A stretch of 64,000 nt of DNA from Rhodoluna sp. (GTDB lineage Bacteria; Actinomycetota; Actinomycetes; Actinomycetales; Microbacteriaceae). Each line of letters begins with the position of its first letter. Position 1 is the first letter of the stretch. The DNA lies in assembly GCF_024641065.1 (NCBI RefSeq), contig NZ_JAHEDV010000002.1, positions 62,001 to 126,000 of the forward strand, written 5' to 3'. The notes beneath the pieces were generated by a model. The model had not been told where the DNA came from, searched no databases, and worked only from the letters and a program-made list of their open reading frames with translations. Of the stretch, positions 38,237 to 48,273 are shown piece by piece. A program made the translations under genes and the position numbers.

Positions 38237-39018
38237 TGAGCGAAAGCTATTCAGGTTCAACTGCTGTTGAACCAATTTTGAAGATCAGGAATCTAACCAA
38301 GCGCTATGCACCAAATGCGCCTGTGATTCTTGATGAGTTCAACCTTGACCTCAAACCAGGTGAATTTGTTGCCCTCGTTGGCGCATCTGGTTGTGGCAAG
38401 TCGACTCTGCTAAACATTCTTACCGGTCTAGAAGAGCCAACCTCTGGAACCATCGAGACTTCACATGAGGCAAGCCTGATGTTTCAGGAGCACGCTCTTT
38501 TGCCTTGGCTGACCGCTGGTGAAAACGTTGAACTCGCTCTCAAATTGAGTGATGCACCAGAGGCCAAGGCCCTGAACGCTGACGGCCGCGAAGCTCGCGC
38601 TCAAGAGTTGCTAGAACTGGTTCACCTGCCGACAGCATTTGACCTTCGACCGCACGAACTATCGGGTGGCATGCGTCAACGTGTTGCGATTGCTCGAGCG
38701 CTTGCCCAGGGACGCAAGATTTTGCTCATGGATGAGCCTTTTGCCGCCCTTGACGCAATCACCCGTGACTTGCTTCACGACGAGTTGATTCGCATCTGGG
38801 ATGAAACCGGACTCGCCGTGATTTTTGTGACCCACAACGTTCGCGAGGCTGTTCGCCTGGCACAGCGTGTGATTCTGATGAGTTCAAAACCCGGCCGCAT
38901 CATTCGTGAATGGAACATCAAGTACGCACAGCCTCGACGCATCGATTCAAGCGACATCGCTCAAGCCGCCGCTGTGATCACCGACGAACTACGCAAGGAG
39001 ATTCGCCGCCATGCCTAA
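38236..39018 (+). CDS. ABC transporter ATP-binding protein, SsuB/NrtD-like
   Basis: Walker A 'GASGCGKST', 'LSGGMRQRVAIARAL', 'LLMDEPFAALDAITR'. Confidence 0.93.
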   Translation: MSESYSGSTAVEPILKIRNLTKRYAPNAPVILDEFNLDLKPGEFVALVGASGCGKSTLLNILTGLEEPTSGTIETSHEASLMFQEHALLPWLTAGENVELALKLSDAPEAKALNADGREARAQELLELVHLPTAFDLRPHELSGGMRQRVAIARALAQGRKILLMDEPFAALDAITRDLLHDELIRIWDETGLAVIFVTHNVREAVRLAQRVILMSSKPGRIIREWNIKYAQPRRIDSSDIAQAAAVITDELRKEIRRHA

Positions 39019-39916
39019 TTTTGAACACATTGATATTGACATCGCGCTCGAGGCTAAAAAGCGTCAAGAAGACCTAGCTGCAATGTCGGCTGGTCTTGAC
39101 GCACTCGAGACCTCATCCAAGCAAAAAGGAAGCCGATCTAAGGCGCTGCTCAAGGCATTCGCACCACTTGCAGCAGTTGCAATTGTTCTTGCGCTCTGGC
39201 AGCTGGCGATTGTGTTGAAGCTTCAGCCTGACTACATTTTGCCTTCGCCGGCTCAGGTTTTTGCCTCGCTAGTTGATCAGTTCAACCAAGGTCTGCTGGT
39301 TCCTTCGGCAATCAACAGCTTGCGTCGAGGAGTTCAGGGTTTTGCAATTTCACTACTGATTGCTGTGCCGGTTGGTTTGGCTCTCGGCCTTAACCCAACA
39401 CTTCGAGCAATCGCTCGACCGCTGTTGACCGGCTTGCAGCAGTTGCCTTCGGTTGCCTGGGTGCCGGCAGCAATCATCTGGTTCGGCCTTTCAGACGCCA
39501 CCATCTTTGCCGTGGTGCTTCTCGGTGCTGTTCCTTCGATTGCCAATGGCTTGATCTCAGGTATCGATCAGATTCCGCCAATCTACCTGCGCGCCGGCAA
39601 AGTTCTTGGAGCCAAGGGTTTCAAGAACATCTACCACATCGTGATTCCGGGTGCCTGGCCAGGTTTCTTGGGCGGCTTAGAACAAGGATGGGCTTTCGCC
39701 TGGCGTTCACTAATGGCTGCTGAATTGATTGCAGTTGCGCCCTCGCTCGGCCCTGGTCTTGGCTTGATGCTAGACACCGGTCGTCAGCTGGGCGACATGT
39801 CACTCGTGCTTGGCTCGATCATCACCATCATGATTGTCGGTGTGCTTATCGAGCGTTTGGTGTTCTCACCAATTCGTCAGCGCACACTGCGCAACCGCGG
39901 ATTGATTGGTCGCTAA
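39011..39916 (+). CDS. ABC transporter permease, SsuC/NrtB-like
   Basis: 301 aa; 'GLQQLPSVAWVPAAIIWFGLSD', 'RAGKVLGAKGFKNIYHIVIPGAWPGFLGGLEQGWAFAWRSLMAAEL'. Confidence 0.93.
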   Translation: MPNFEHIDIDIALEAKKRQEDLAAMSAGLDALETSSKQKGSRSKALLKAFAPLAAVAIVLALWQLAIVLKLQPDYILPSPAQVFASLVDQFNQGLLVPSAINSLRRGVQGFAISLLIAVPVGLALGLNPTLRAIARPLLTGLQQLPSVAWVPAAIIWFGLSDATIFAVVLLGAVPSIANGLISGIDQIPPIYLRAGKVLGAKGFKNIYHIVIPGAWPGFLGGLEQGWAFAWRSLMAAELIAVAPSLGPGLGLMLDTGRQLGDMSLVLGSIITIMIVGVLIERLVFSPIRQRTLRNRGLIGR

Positions 39917-39947
39917 AAACTACTGGTAGCCAAACGGCTCGAAAACT

Positions 39948-39985
39948 AAAAGAATCCCCCGAGATTTTCTCGGGGGATTCTTTTT
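39948..39985. terminator. Bidirectional rho-independent terminator
   Basis: AAAAGAATCCCCCGAGA-ttt-TCTCGGGGGATTCTTTTT. Confidence 0.9.
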
Positions 39986-39997
39986 GCTTTGCAAAAA

Positions 39998-41356
39998 CTA
40001 AGCGTTCGAGATGCGAACCTGCTCTTCGCGGTCGACAACCTTTACGCGCTCACGTTCAACGTGTGACTGGTCAGCCGCACCAAGTGCAATCTCGTGCTCG
40101 TTCAACTTGAGCCAACCAGCCCAGGTGGTGAACTCAACGCCGCGAGCGGTCAGCTCGCCAAGAATAGCCTCAGCCTCGTTGACCTCAGGGTCAACCAACT
40201 GGTCTAGATCAGCAATCAAGTTCTCAATGGTTTCGGTTGCATCACTCTTGGTGTGACCGATTAGACCAACCGGGCCACGCTTGATCCAGCCGGTTGCATA
40301 AAGGCCTTCGACCTGTTCGCCCGACTCAGAAACTACGCGGCCACCTTCGTTGCGAATAACACCAAGCTTGTCGTTGAAAGGCACCTCTGGCAGTTCGCTG
40401 CCAAAGTAACCAATAGCGCGGTAGACGGCCTGAACATCAAACTCTACGAACTCGCCGGTGCCGTGAACAGTTGCGCCATCGGCGTTCAACTTGGTGCGCT
40501 CAAACTTGATGCCCTCAACTTTGCCATCGCCAAGAATCTCGGCTGGGCTTGAGAAGAAGTGCAGGTGCAGTCGACGTGAGGCGCCCTTAGGCTTTTCTTC
40601 ACGCCAGCCCTCGATGATGCGAGCCATGATGCGGTGCTGGTTGGTTACACCCTCAGCATCTTCGTCGAACCAGCCCTCAGGAAAATCTTCGTCATAAAGA
40701 ACTAGGTCAACATCTTCAAGTTCGCCAAGTTCGCGAAGCTCAATCGGAGTGAACTTAATCTGAGCTGGACCGCGGCGACCAAACACGTGAACATCCGTGA
40801 CTGGTGAAGCCTTTAGACCCTCATAAACGTTGGCCGGGATATCGGTTGAAAGCATGTCATCTGCGTGCTTGGCAAGAACGCGCGCAACGTCAAGCGCCAC
40901 GTTGCCGTTACCCAAAACAGCAACCTGCTGAGCCTCAAGCGGCCAGGTGCGCGGAAAGTCTGGGTGACCGTCATACCAAGCAACGAAGTCGGCTGCACCG
41001 TATGAGCCTTCAAGGTCGATTCCTGGGATGTTCAGTGAAGCATCTTTGATTGCACCAGTAGCAAAAATCACCGCGTGGTAATACTTGCGAAGGTCTTCAA
41101 GCTTTAGGTCTTTGCCAAACTCAACGTTGCCGAAGAAACGAATAACGCCTGAGTCGAGCATCTCGTGCAGTGAATTAACGATGCCCTTGATGCGAGGGTG
41201 GTCAGGAGCCACACCGTAGCGAATCAAACCGTAAGGTGCAGGTAGTGAGTCGAACAGGTCGATGTTCACATCTGGGTACTTGCTGGCCAAAATGTTTCCG
41301 GCATAGATACCAGCCGGGCCTGCGCCAATAATCGCAACGCGTAGGTGTTTGGTCAT
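39998..41356 (-). CDS. Ferredoxin--NADP reductase (FprA-type)
   Basis: 'AIIGAGPAGIYAGNILASKYPDVNIDLFDSLPAPYGLIRYGVAPDHPRIKGI', 'VAVLGNGNVALDVARVL', 'YATGWIKRGPVGLIGHTKSDA'. Confidence 0.95.
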   Translation of the reverse strand: MTKHLRVAIIGAGPAGIYAGNILASKYPDVNIDLFDSLPAPYGLIRYGVAPDHPRIKGIVNSLHEMLDSGVIRFFGNVEFGKDLKLEDLRKYYHAVIFATGAIKDASLNIPGIDLEGSYGAADFVAWYDGHPDFPRTWPLEAQQVAVLGNGNVALDVARVLAKHADDMLSTDIPANVYEGLKASPVTDVHVFGRRGPAQIKFTPIELRELGELEDVDLVLYDEDFPEGWFDEDAEGVTNQHRIMARIIEGWREEKPKGASRRLHLHFFSSPAEILGDGKVEGIKFERTKLNADGATVHGTGEFVEFDVQAVYRAIGYFGSELPEVPFNDKLGVIRNEGGRVVSESGEQVEGLYATGWIKRGPVGLIGHTKSDATETIENLIADLDQLVDPEVNEAEAILGELTARGVEFTTWAGWLKLNEHEIALGAADQSHVERERVKVVDREEQVRISNA

Positions 41357-42558
41357 TATTCCTCTTCTTTGTTTCTCTCGGTCACTACGTCACCGATGAC
41401 GATTACCGCCGGTGACTTAATGCCGACTTGCTCGGCAACCTTGTCAATATCGCCAAGGGTTGATCTGGTAATTCTCTGGTCTGAGCCATAGCCATCTTCG
41501 ATTACGGCAATTGGGCATTCGGGGCCGCGCACACCAGCGGCTAGGTTGGCTGCGGTTTCGGCCAGTGTTGCCACGCCCATCAATATCACCACAGTGTGGT
41601 CGCGACCGCCGCTGATTTCGCTAACTGGCACGTGGCCGGTGGTAACAGTGAAGCTGGTTGCCACGCCTCGGTGGGTGACCGGAATTCCGGCTAGGGCTGG
41701 AACTGAGATTGCACTGGTGATGCCTGGAACAACCTCAACCTGCACGCCGTTGGCAACACAGAAATCTAGTTCTTCGCCACCGCGGCCAAGAACGTATGGG
41801 TCGCCACCTTTTAGGCGAACAACTTTCTTGCCCAGTTTTGCCTGGTCAACCAATATCTGATTGATCTCGTCTTGAGGAACCGGGTGGTTGTTCGGGCTCT
41901 TGCCAACGTCAATAATTTCAACTTCTGGTCGCAACCATGAAAGCAAGTGGCGAGGGCCCAAGCGATCGGTTACCACCACATCGGCCTCGTTCAAAAGTCG
42001 CTGACCACGAACGGTTACTAGGTCATCTGCGCCAGGCCCGCCACCAACCAAGGCAACTCGGCCTTCGGTGCGTGCTCCGCGAACGGCATCAATCGGCAGG
42101 GTGCCATCCAAGAGTTTTGAAATGATCGAGTCACGAAGCGCAATGCCTCGACGAGGGTCGCCACCGCCAAAGGTTGCTACGGTCAGGCCATCGAATCGGC
42201 CCACCGATGGAACCCAAGCGCTAGATTTTTCGGCTTCGGCGGCATTCACGACCAAGGTGCGCTGTGCATCAGCCTCGGCAGTGACTGCAGCATCAACCTC
42301 AACCACACCGGTTGCGGTGTGCACCAACCAGGCTTCGGCTAGATCGCCGGCCTGATATTCGCGAGCAACCCAATTGAGCTTGCCACCTCTTGCCAGCGCT
42401 GCAACCTCGGGTGAAGCCAATGGTGAAATGACGGTAACGTCTGCCCCTGAGTTCAGCAGGCCGAGTGCGCGGCGCGTGCCAATCTTGCCCGCGCCAATAA
42501 CAACGACCTTGCGGCCACTGATGCGCAGACCTAGTGGGTAGAGTTCAGGGTTGGTCAT
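41356..42558 (-). CDS. cysG: Fused siroheme synthase: precorrin-2 dehydrogenase plus uroporphyrinogen-III C-methyltransferase
   Basis: N-terminal Rossmann 'VVVIGAGKIGTRRALGLL'; C-terminal SUMT 'VALVGGGPGADDLVTVRGQRLLNEADVVVTDRL', 'VVRLKGGDPYVLGRGGEE'. Confidence 0.93.
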   Translation of the reverse strand: MTNPELYPLGLRISGRKVVVIGAGKIGTRRALGLLNSGADVTVISPLASPEVAALARGGKLNWVAREYQAGDLAEAWLVHTATGVVEVDAAVTAEADAQRTLVVNAAEAEKSSAWVPSVGRFDGLTVATFGGGDPRRGIALRDSIISKLLDGTLPIDAVRGARTEGRVALVGGGPGADDLVTVRGQRLLNEADVVVTDRLGPRHLLSWLRPEVEIIDVGKSPNNHPVPQDEINQILVDQAKLGKKVVRLKGGDPYVLGRGGEELDFCVANGVQVEVVPGITSAISVPALAGIPVTHRGVATSFTVTTGHVPVSEISGGRDHTVVILMGVATLAETAANLAAGVRGPECPIAVIEDGYGSDQRITRSTLGDIDKVAEQVGIKSPAVIVIGDVVTERNKEEE

Positions 42559-43895
42559 ATTGAGAAGTTGACCAGCTCTAGGTTGGTGTGAATACCTGCG
42601 GCTAGTGTTGCGCCATCTTGAGGCTGAATGATCAAGAATGCCCCGGCACGACGGTTGTCGCGGTAGTCATCAAACGGCTGCGGTGTAGCCAACTTGATCA
42701 GAACGTGAGCAATGTCGTTCACTTCGATCTTTTCAGCTGGGTCGATAGCCAAAGTGTCGAGGTTTCGACGACCAATAACCTGCGAGATGATTCCCTGAAC
42801 GGTTGAGGTTCCGGTCTTCACCAACACACGGGCACCAGCTTCTGCTGAACGTGGATCTAGCCAGAACACCTCTGCCTCGATTAGGTTTACCGATTCAGGC
42901 AAGGTGTTGGTGGCACCGATGACGGCACCACGGGCAACATCAAACTCTTCGGCCAAACGCAGGTTTACCGACTGCGGTGCAAATGCGTGTTCAACGCTCT
43001 TGCCAGCAATGTCGATGCCGACAACCTTGGTCTTGAAGTTTCCTGGAGCAATCTCAACTGAGTCGCCTACGCGAATCTCGCCCGATGAAATCTGGCCAGC
43101 GTAGCCGCGGTAGTCTCTGAATTCATCTGCATCAACGCTCGGCGCCAAGCCACCCTGAGGGCGAATCACCAACTGCACCGGGAATCGGAATGCCTCGTGG
43201 TTGTTCTCAATTTCGTCGATAGCTGGCAGCTGCTCTAGCAGCTCAATAAGAGTTGGGCCTGAATACCAAGGGGTCTTGGTTGAGCGCTCAACAACGTTGT
43301 CCCCCTCAAGAGCAGAAACCGGAATAACGTGCACGTCATCCATGCGCATGCCGTTGGTGATTTTGGCTAGGTCGGTGACGATGTCGTTGTAGACCTGCTC
43401 GCTGAAGTCAACCAAGTCGATCTTGTTTACGGCAACAATCACGTTTGGCACGCGAAGAAGTGCAACCACAGATAGGTGGCGACGGGTCTGCTCGAGAACA
43501 CCCTTGCGAGCGTCAATGAGCACTACAACTGCGTCTGCAGTAGCGGCACCGGTAACCATGTTGCGGGTGTACTGAACGTGACCTGGGCAGTCAGCAAGAA
43601 TAAAGCTGCGCTCACTGGTTGAGAAGTAGCGGTAGGCAACGTCGATGGTGATGCCCTGCTCGCGCTCGGCACGAAGGCCATCGGTTAGCAATGCAAGGTC
43701 AAGACCGCCGGCCTCGCCACCGAAACCACGCTCGGCTGAGGTTCTAGCAACTGCCTCAAGCTGGTCAACCAAAACCGCCTTGCTGTCGTGCAACAAACGA
43801 CCAACCAAAGTTGATTTGCCATCGTCAACCGAACCAGCGGTGGCAAAGCGAAGAAGGGTTCTGGCCTGCGCCAAAGTCTGAGTAATTTCTGGCAT
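42555..43895 (-). CDS. cysN: Sulfate adenylyltransferase subunit 1
   Basis: GTPase motifs 'GSVDDGKSTLVGRLL', 'DCPGHVQYTRNM', 'NKIDLV'; follows cysD. Confidence 0.96.
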   Translation of the reverse strand: MPEITQTLAQARTLLRFATAGSVDDGKSTLVGRLLHDSKAVLVDQLEAVARTSAERGFGGEAGGLDLALLTDGLRAEREQGITIDVAYRYFSTSERSFILADCPGHVQYTRNMVTGAATADAVVVLIDARKGVLEQTRRHLSVVALLRVPNVIVAVNKIDLVDFSEQVYNDIVTDLAKITNGMRMDDVHVIPVSALEGDNVVERSTKTPWYSGPTLIELLEQLPAIDEIENNHEAFRFPVQLVIRPQGGLAPSVDADEFRDYRGYAGQISSGEIRVGDSVEIAPGNFKTKVVGIDIAGKSVEHAFAPQSVNLRLAEEFDVARGAVIGATNTLPESVNLIEAEVFWLDPRSAEAGARVLVKTGTSTVQGIISQVIGRRNLDTLAIDPAEKIEVNDIAHVLIKLATPQPFDDYRDNRRAGAFLIIQPQDGATLAAGIHTNLELVNFSI

Positions 43896-44809
43896 TAGAA
43901 GTAGCCCTCTTTCTTACGGTCTTCCATGGCTGCTTCTGAGATTCGGTCGTCGGCACGAGTAGCGCCACGCTCGGTCAAAGTTGAAGCAGCAACCTCAATT
44001 ACAACGTCTGAGATTGTGCGAGCTGGAGACTCAACTGCACCGGTGCAGCTCATGTCACCAACAGTGCGGTAGCGAACCAAGCGGGTCTCAACAACCTCAT
44101 CTGGGGTTGGCTCTGAAACCGGGCCAACCGCGCGCCACATGCCATCACGCTGATAAACCTCACGCTCGTGGGCGTAATACAGCGGTGGCAACTCGATGCC
44201 CTCGCGCTCGATGTAGCGCCAGATGTCTAGCTCGGTCCAGTTTGAAATCGGAAAGGCGCGAACGTGCTGACCAGGTAGGTGGCGGCCGTTGTAGAGGTTC
44301 CAAAGTTCAGGGCGCTGATTGCGTGGATCCCACTGACCAAACTCATCGCGAAGGCTAATGATGCGCTCTTTAGCGCGAGCCTTGTCTTCGTCACGGCGTG
44401 CTCCGCCAAAAACAGCGTCGTGCTTTCCGGCGGTAATTGCGTCAAGGAGAGGCAAGGTCTGCAGCGGGTTTCGGGTTCCATCCGGGCGCTCTTGAAGTAC
44501 ACCGCGATCGATGTAATCTTGCACGCTAGCAACTTCAAGACGAAGACCAAGCTTCTCTACAGTGCGATCGCGAAACTCGATTACCTCAGGAAAGTTGTGG
44601 CCGGTGTCAACGTGCAGAACCGGGAACGGGACCTTGCCTGGCCAGAAGGCCTTGGTTGCCAAGTGCAGCACGACAACCGAGTCTTTGCCTCCAGAGAACA
44701 ACAGCACTGGGCGCTCAAATTCAGCAACAACCTCTCGGATGATGTGAATCGACTCGCTCTCTAGGGTGTCTAAAAGGTCTAGGCGATTTTCAGATAGTTT
44801 TTGGCTCAT
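43895..44809 (-). CDS. cysD: Sulfate adenylyltransferase subunit 2
   Basis: 'LLFSGGKDSVVVLHLATKAF', 'GGARRDEDKARAKERIISLRDEFGQWDPRNQRPELWNLYN'; start taken at MSQKLSENRLD. Confidence 0.96.
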   Translation of the reverse strand: MSQKLSENRLDLLDTLESESIHIIREVVAEFERPVLLFSGGKDSVVVLHLATKAFWPGKVPFPVLHVDTGHNFPEVIEFRDRTVEKLGLRLEVASVQDYIDRGVLQERPDGTRNPLQTLPLLDAITAGKHDAVFGGARRDEDKARAKERIISLRDEFGQWDPRNQRPELWNLYNGRHLPGQHVRAFPISNWTELDIWRYIEREGIELPPLYYAHEREVYQRDGMWRAVGPVSEPTPDEVVETRLVRYRTVGDMSCTGAVESPARTISDVVIEVAASTLTERGATRADDRISEAAMEDRKKEGYF

Positions 44810-45543
44810 ATGTGCAGCCCGCATTCAGTCTTGTTGGCGCCGGCCCAGCGGCCAGAGCGAGGGTCTTCACCCTCGGCAACTGGCTTGGTGCAAGGCTCGC
44901 AGCCGATTGATGGATATCCGTTTGAAAGCAATAGGTTTACCGGAACCTTGTGCTCGGTGGCATAGTCGATTAGCTCGTCGAAGGTCCAGGCAGCAACCGG
45001 GTTGACCTTGATTAGGCCGTTCTTTTCATCCCAGGTTAGAAGCGGGGTGTTTGCTCGAGTTGGAGCCTCTTCGCGACGAACGCCGGTGAACCACAGCTCG
45101 TAGTTTTTCAAACTGTCGTTCAGCGGGTTGACCTTGCGAAGCGCGCAGCACAGATTTGGGTCGCGCGACCAAAGCTTTTCGCCGTGTTGCGCATCTTGCT
45201 CGGCAACGGTTTGCTTTGGCAAAACATCAACCACACGGATAGGAAGCGCGCGGGCTACCTCATTGCGGGTGGCGTGAGTTTCGGCAAAGTGGTAGCCGGT
45301 CTCAAGAAAGAGCACGTCAACGTTCTCGATTTGAGTTGAAACAATGTGAGGCAAAACTGCATCGGCCATTGAACAGGCAACTGCAATTGCGTCAGCCGAG
45401 AAGTTCTTGGCAACCCAAGCGATTACCTGCTCGGCGGTTGCCTCTTTGCCAGAAGCCGCGATGGCCTCGAACTCTGCGTTGCCTTCGGCAACCAAAGCCT
45501 GAAGATCTTCGGCGCTACGAATTTTTTCAACGGTCAAACTCAT
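44806..45543 (-). CDS. cysH: Phosphoadenylyl/adenylyl-sulfate reductase, APS-reductase type
   Basis: 'ETGYHFAETHATRNEV', two Cys pairs 'NLCCALRKVNPL' and 'IGCEPCTKP', C-terminal ECGLHI; start taken at MSLTVEKIRS. Confidence 0.95.
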   Translation of the reverse strand: MSLTVEKIRSAEDLQALVAEGNAEFEAIAASGKEATAEQVIAWVAKNFSADAIAVACSMADAVLPHIVSTQIENVDVLFLETGYHFAETHATRNEVARALPIRVVDVLPKQTVAEQDAQHGEKLWSRDPNLCCALRKVNPLNDSLKNYELWFTGVRREEAPTRANTPLLTWDEKNGLIKVNPVAAWTFDELIDYATEHKVPVNLLLSNGYPSIGCEPCTKPVAEGEDPRSGRWAGANKTECGLHI

Positions 45544-47252
45544 TGCAATGCCTCTTCTTCTGCTCGGTGTGCCCATTCAGCAAAAGTCTCGTTGTCGAAA
45601 GAGTCTTCGTCATAGCGACGAACAACGCGCTCAACGTATTCATCCAAGTTTGCAGCGGTGACCTTTAGGCCACGAACAGTTCGGCCAAGGCCAGCCTCTT
45701 CGCGATCTGCCCATGCCAAACCGCCACCGAGGTGAACCTGAAAACCTGGCTCCATTCCGCCGTTGCCGTCAGGAAGCAACTGACCCTTAAGGCCAATGTC
45801 AGCTACCTGAATTCGTGCACATGAGTTAGGGCAACCATTGATGTGAAGGCTGATTGGGCGCTTCAGCTCAAGGTCGACCAGCTTTTTCTCAAGAGTGTTA
45901 ACGGCCTTTGCAGCGGTGTTCTTGGTGTCAACAATTGCCAACTTGCAATATTCGATGCCGGTGCAGGCGATGGTTGCGCGACGGAACTCGCTCGGGCGGG
46001 CCTGAAGACCCAGCTCGTTTAGTTCGGCAATAATCGGCTCTACGTCTTTTTCTTCGATGTCAAGCAAGACCAACTTTTGGTGAGCGGTAGTGCGCAAACG
46101 AGTTGAGCCATACTTTTCAAGCAGATCAGCCAACTGGCCGAGGATAGTTCCAGAAACACGACCAACCACCGGTGCAACACCGATGTAGAACTTGCCGTCT
46201 TTCTGCTTGTGAACACCAATGTGGTCACCAACAATCTTCGGAGTCGGAATCGACGGACCGTCTAGAAGCGGAGCATCGAGGTATTCGGTCTCTAGAATCT
46301 GGCGGAACTTTTCAGGGCCCCAGTCAGCCAGCAAGAACTTTAGACGTGCCTTATTACGTAGGCGTCTGAAACCGTAGTCGCGGAACAGCGAGCAAACTCC
46401 GTACCAAACATCTGCAACTCGATCTGCCGGAACCCAGGCACCAAGACGCTCGGCCAAGCGAGGCGCGGTTGACAAGCCGCCACCAACCCAAAGGTCAAAA
46501 CCAACACCGAATTCAGGGTGCTCAACGGCAACAAAAGCCAAGTCGTTAATTTCGTGAACAACATCTTGGCTTGGGTGGCCGGTGATTGCTGACTTGAACT
46601 TGCGAGGCAAGTTAGCCAACTCTGGGTCGCCAATGTACTTTTTGACGATGTCACGGATGATTGGGGTTGGGTCGATTAGCTCATCTGCAGAGATACCGGC
46701 GACCGGTGAACCAAGGATGATGCGTGGCACATCGCCACAGGCCTCGGTGGTCTCAAGACCTACAGCCTCAAGTCGCCTCCAGATCTCTGGAACATCTTCA
46801 ACCTGAATCCAGTGCAACTGAAAGTTCTGGCGGTCGGTTACGTCTGCGGTGTCGCGACCAAACTCTTTGCTGATTCCTGCGATTACGCGAAGTTGCTCGG
46901 TGGTTAGCTGGCCCGAGTCAATGCGCACGCGAAGCATGAAGTACTTGTCTTCAAGCTCGTGCGGTTCAAGAGTTGCGGTCTTTCCGCCATCAATGCCTGG
47001 CTTGCGCTGCGTGTAAAGACCCCACCAGCGAAAGCGACCGTGAAGGTCGGTGTCTTCGATTGAGTCAAAACCCTCTTTTGAATAGATGGTCTCAATGCGC
47101 TCACGAACCGAAAGACCGCCGTCGGCTGCCTTCCATTTTTCGTTGTCATTCAGCGGCTCTTTGCCGTCTACCTTCCACTGACCATTAGCTCGCCCTTCAC
47201 GTGGCGGGCGAGCAGCAGCGTGAGTGCCACCGGCAGGTGTGTTTGCAGTCAT
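45540..47252 (-). CDS. Ferredoxin-dependent sulfite reductase (SirA/NirA family)
   Basis: 570 aa; siroheme/Fe-S motifs 'IACTGIEYCKLA' and 'HINGCPNSCARIQ'. Confidence 0.94.
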   Translation of the reverse strand: MTANTPAGGTHAAARPPREGRANGQWKVDGKEPLNDNEKWKAADGGLSVRERIETIYSKEGFDSIEDTDLHGRFRWWGLYTQRKPGIDGGKTATLEPHELEDKYFMLRVRIDSGQLTTEQLRVIAGISKEFGRDTADVTDRQNFQLHWIQVEDVPEIWRRLEAVGLETTEACGDVPRIILGSPVAGISADELIDPTPIIRDIVKKYIGDPELANLPRKFKSAITGHPSQDVVHEINDLAFVAVEHPEFGVGFDLWVGGGLSTAPRLAERLGAWVPADRVADVWYGVCSLFRDYGFRRLRNKARLKFLLADWGPEKFRQILETEYLDAPLLDGPSIPTPKIVGDHIGVHKQKDGKFYIGVAPVVGRVSGTILGQLADLLEKYGSTRLRTTAHQKLVLLDIEEKDVEPIIAELNELGLQARPSEFRRATIACTGIEYCKLAIVDTKNTAAKAVNTLEKKLVDLELKRPISLHINGCPNSCARIQVADIGLKGQLLPDGNGGMEPGFQVHLGGGLAWADREEAGLGRTVRGLKVTAANLDEYVERVVRRYDEDSFDNETFAEWAHRAEEEALQ

Positions 47253-47404
47253 CGAAGTGTCCTTTAGAAATGCGATTGCGAGGGCAGAAAATCCCCCGCG
47301 TCACATACAACTCTAGGTTGCTCTTTTGTCACAAATGAAACATTCTGTAATAACAAGTTCCGCGCCACAGAGCCGAAGTAGCCTCATTTCACGACTTAGG
47401 TTTC

Positions 47405-47421
47405 CTACCAAATCGGTAGAC
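47405..47421. promoter_or_regulatory. Candidate Rrf2-type operator CTACCAAATCGGTAGAC
   Basis: CTACC-aaatc-GGTAG perfect inverted repeat; 12/17 identity to 37122..37138; 33 bp upstream of the ATG at 47455. Confidence 0.55.
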
Positions 47422-47454
47422 TTGGCGGAACACCTTTTAGTTATTGAGGAACCC

Positions 47455-48246
47455 ATGGCAACCCTGATTGCGGCTTCGCACGGCACTGATAATTCATCAG
47501 GTGCTTCGGCAATTTCTGCCCTGGTTAAATCAGTGCAAATTACCTTGGATGCCACCCACGTTGGCCACCGAGTTTTCGAGGCTTTTGTTGACGTGCAGCA
47601 ACCAGACGTGCCGGCAGTTTTGGCTGAGGCAGGCAATGCTGAGCCAGCAATCATTGTGCCGCTGCTGTTGGCAACCGGGTATCACGTGCGACAAGACATC
47701 GCAGATGCAGCTTTCGAAGCTGGCGAGCACGTTTCAATCACCCCGGCACTTGGGCCAGACCAACGCATGGTCAAGGTTTTGGTTCGACGCCTCAGCGAGG
47801 CTGGTTACCAGCCGGGCGACCTAGTGGTTTTGGCGGTTGCCGGTTCAAGCGATCAACGAGCTCAGGCCGAGAGTGCGCTGGTGCAGTTGATGGTTGAAGA
47901 GGCTCTGGGGCGAAAAGTTGAATTGGCGTTTTTGTCGGCCGCCGACCCAAAACTCAAAGACCTGATTCCGAAGCTAAAGTTTCAAAACCCAAACAAGCGG
48001 GTGGTGGTTGCAACTTACCTTTTGGCCGATGGGTACTTTGCTGGCCTCACCAAAAAGTTTGGCGCCCATCTGGTTGCCGAGCCTTTGCTTGTTGAAGGCC
48101 AAACTGCGCCGGCAGAGCTAGTCGAAATCATTGTCGATCGCTTGACTGCCGGTCTTGCTGGCACAACCACCGGTTGCCTAACCGGCCTTAGAGGTGAGGC
48201 ATTTGCCGGCTGTGCTGCTGGTTGCAAAACTTCTTGTCGCGCCTAA
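47455..48246 (+). CDS. Sirohydrochlorin chelatase (CbiX/SirB-like)
   Basis: 'MATLIAASHGTDNSSGASAISALV', 'AIIVPLLLATGYHVRQDI', 'VVVATYLLADGYFAGL'; divergent from the sulfite reductase gene. Confidence 0.88.
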   Translation: MATLIAASHGTDNSSGASAISALVKSVQITLDATHVGHRVFEAFVDVQQPDVPAVLAEAGNAEPAIIVPLLLATGYHVRQDIADAAFEAGEHVSITPALGPDQRMVKVLVRRLSEAGYQPGDLVVLAVAGSSDQRAQAESALVQLMVEEALGRKVELAFLSAADPKLKDLIPKLKFQNPNKRVVVATYLLADGYFAGLTKKFGAHLVAEPLLVEGQTAPAELVEIIVDRLTAGLAGTTTGCLTGLRGEAFAGCAAGCKTSCRA

Positions 48247-48273
48247 CCGGTTCGTGCCCCACGAAGAGATTTG

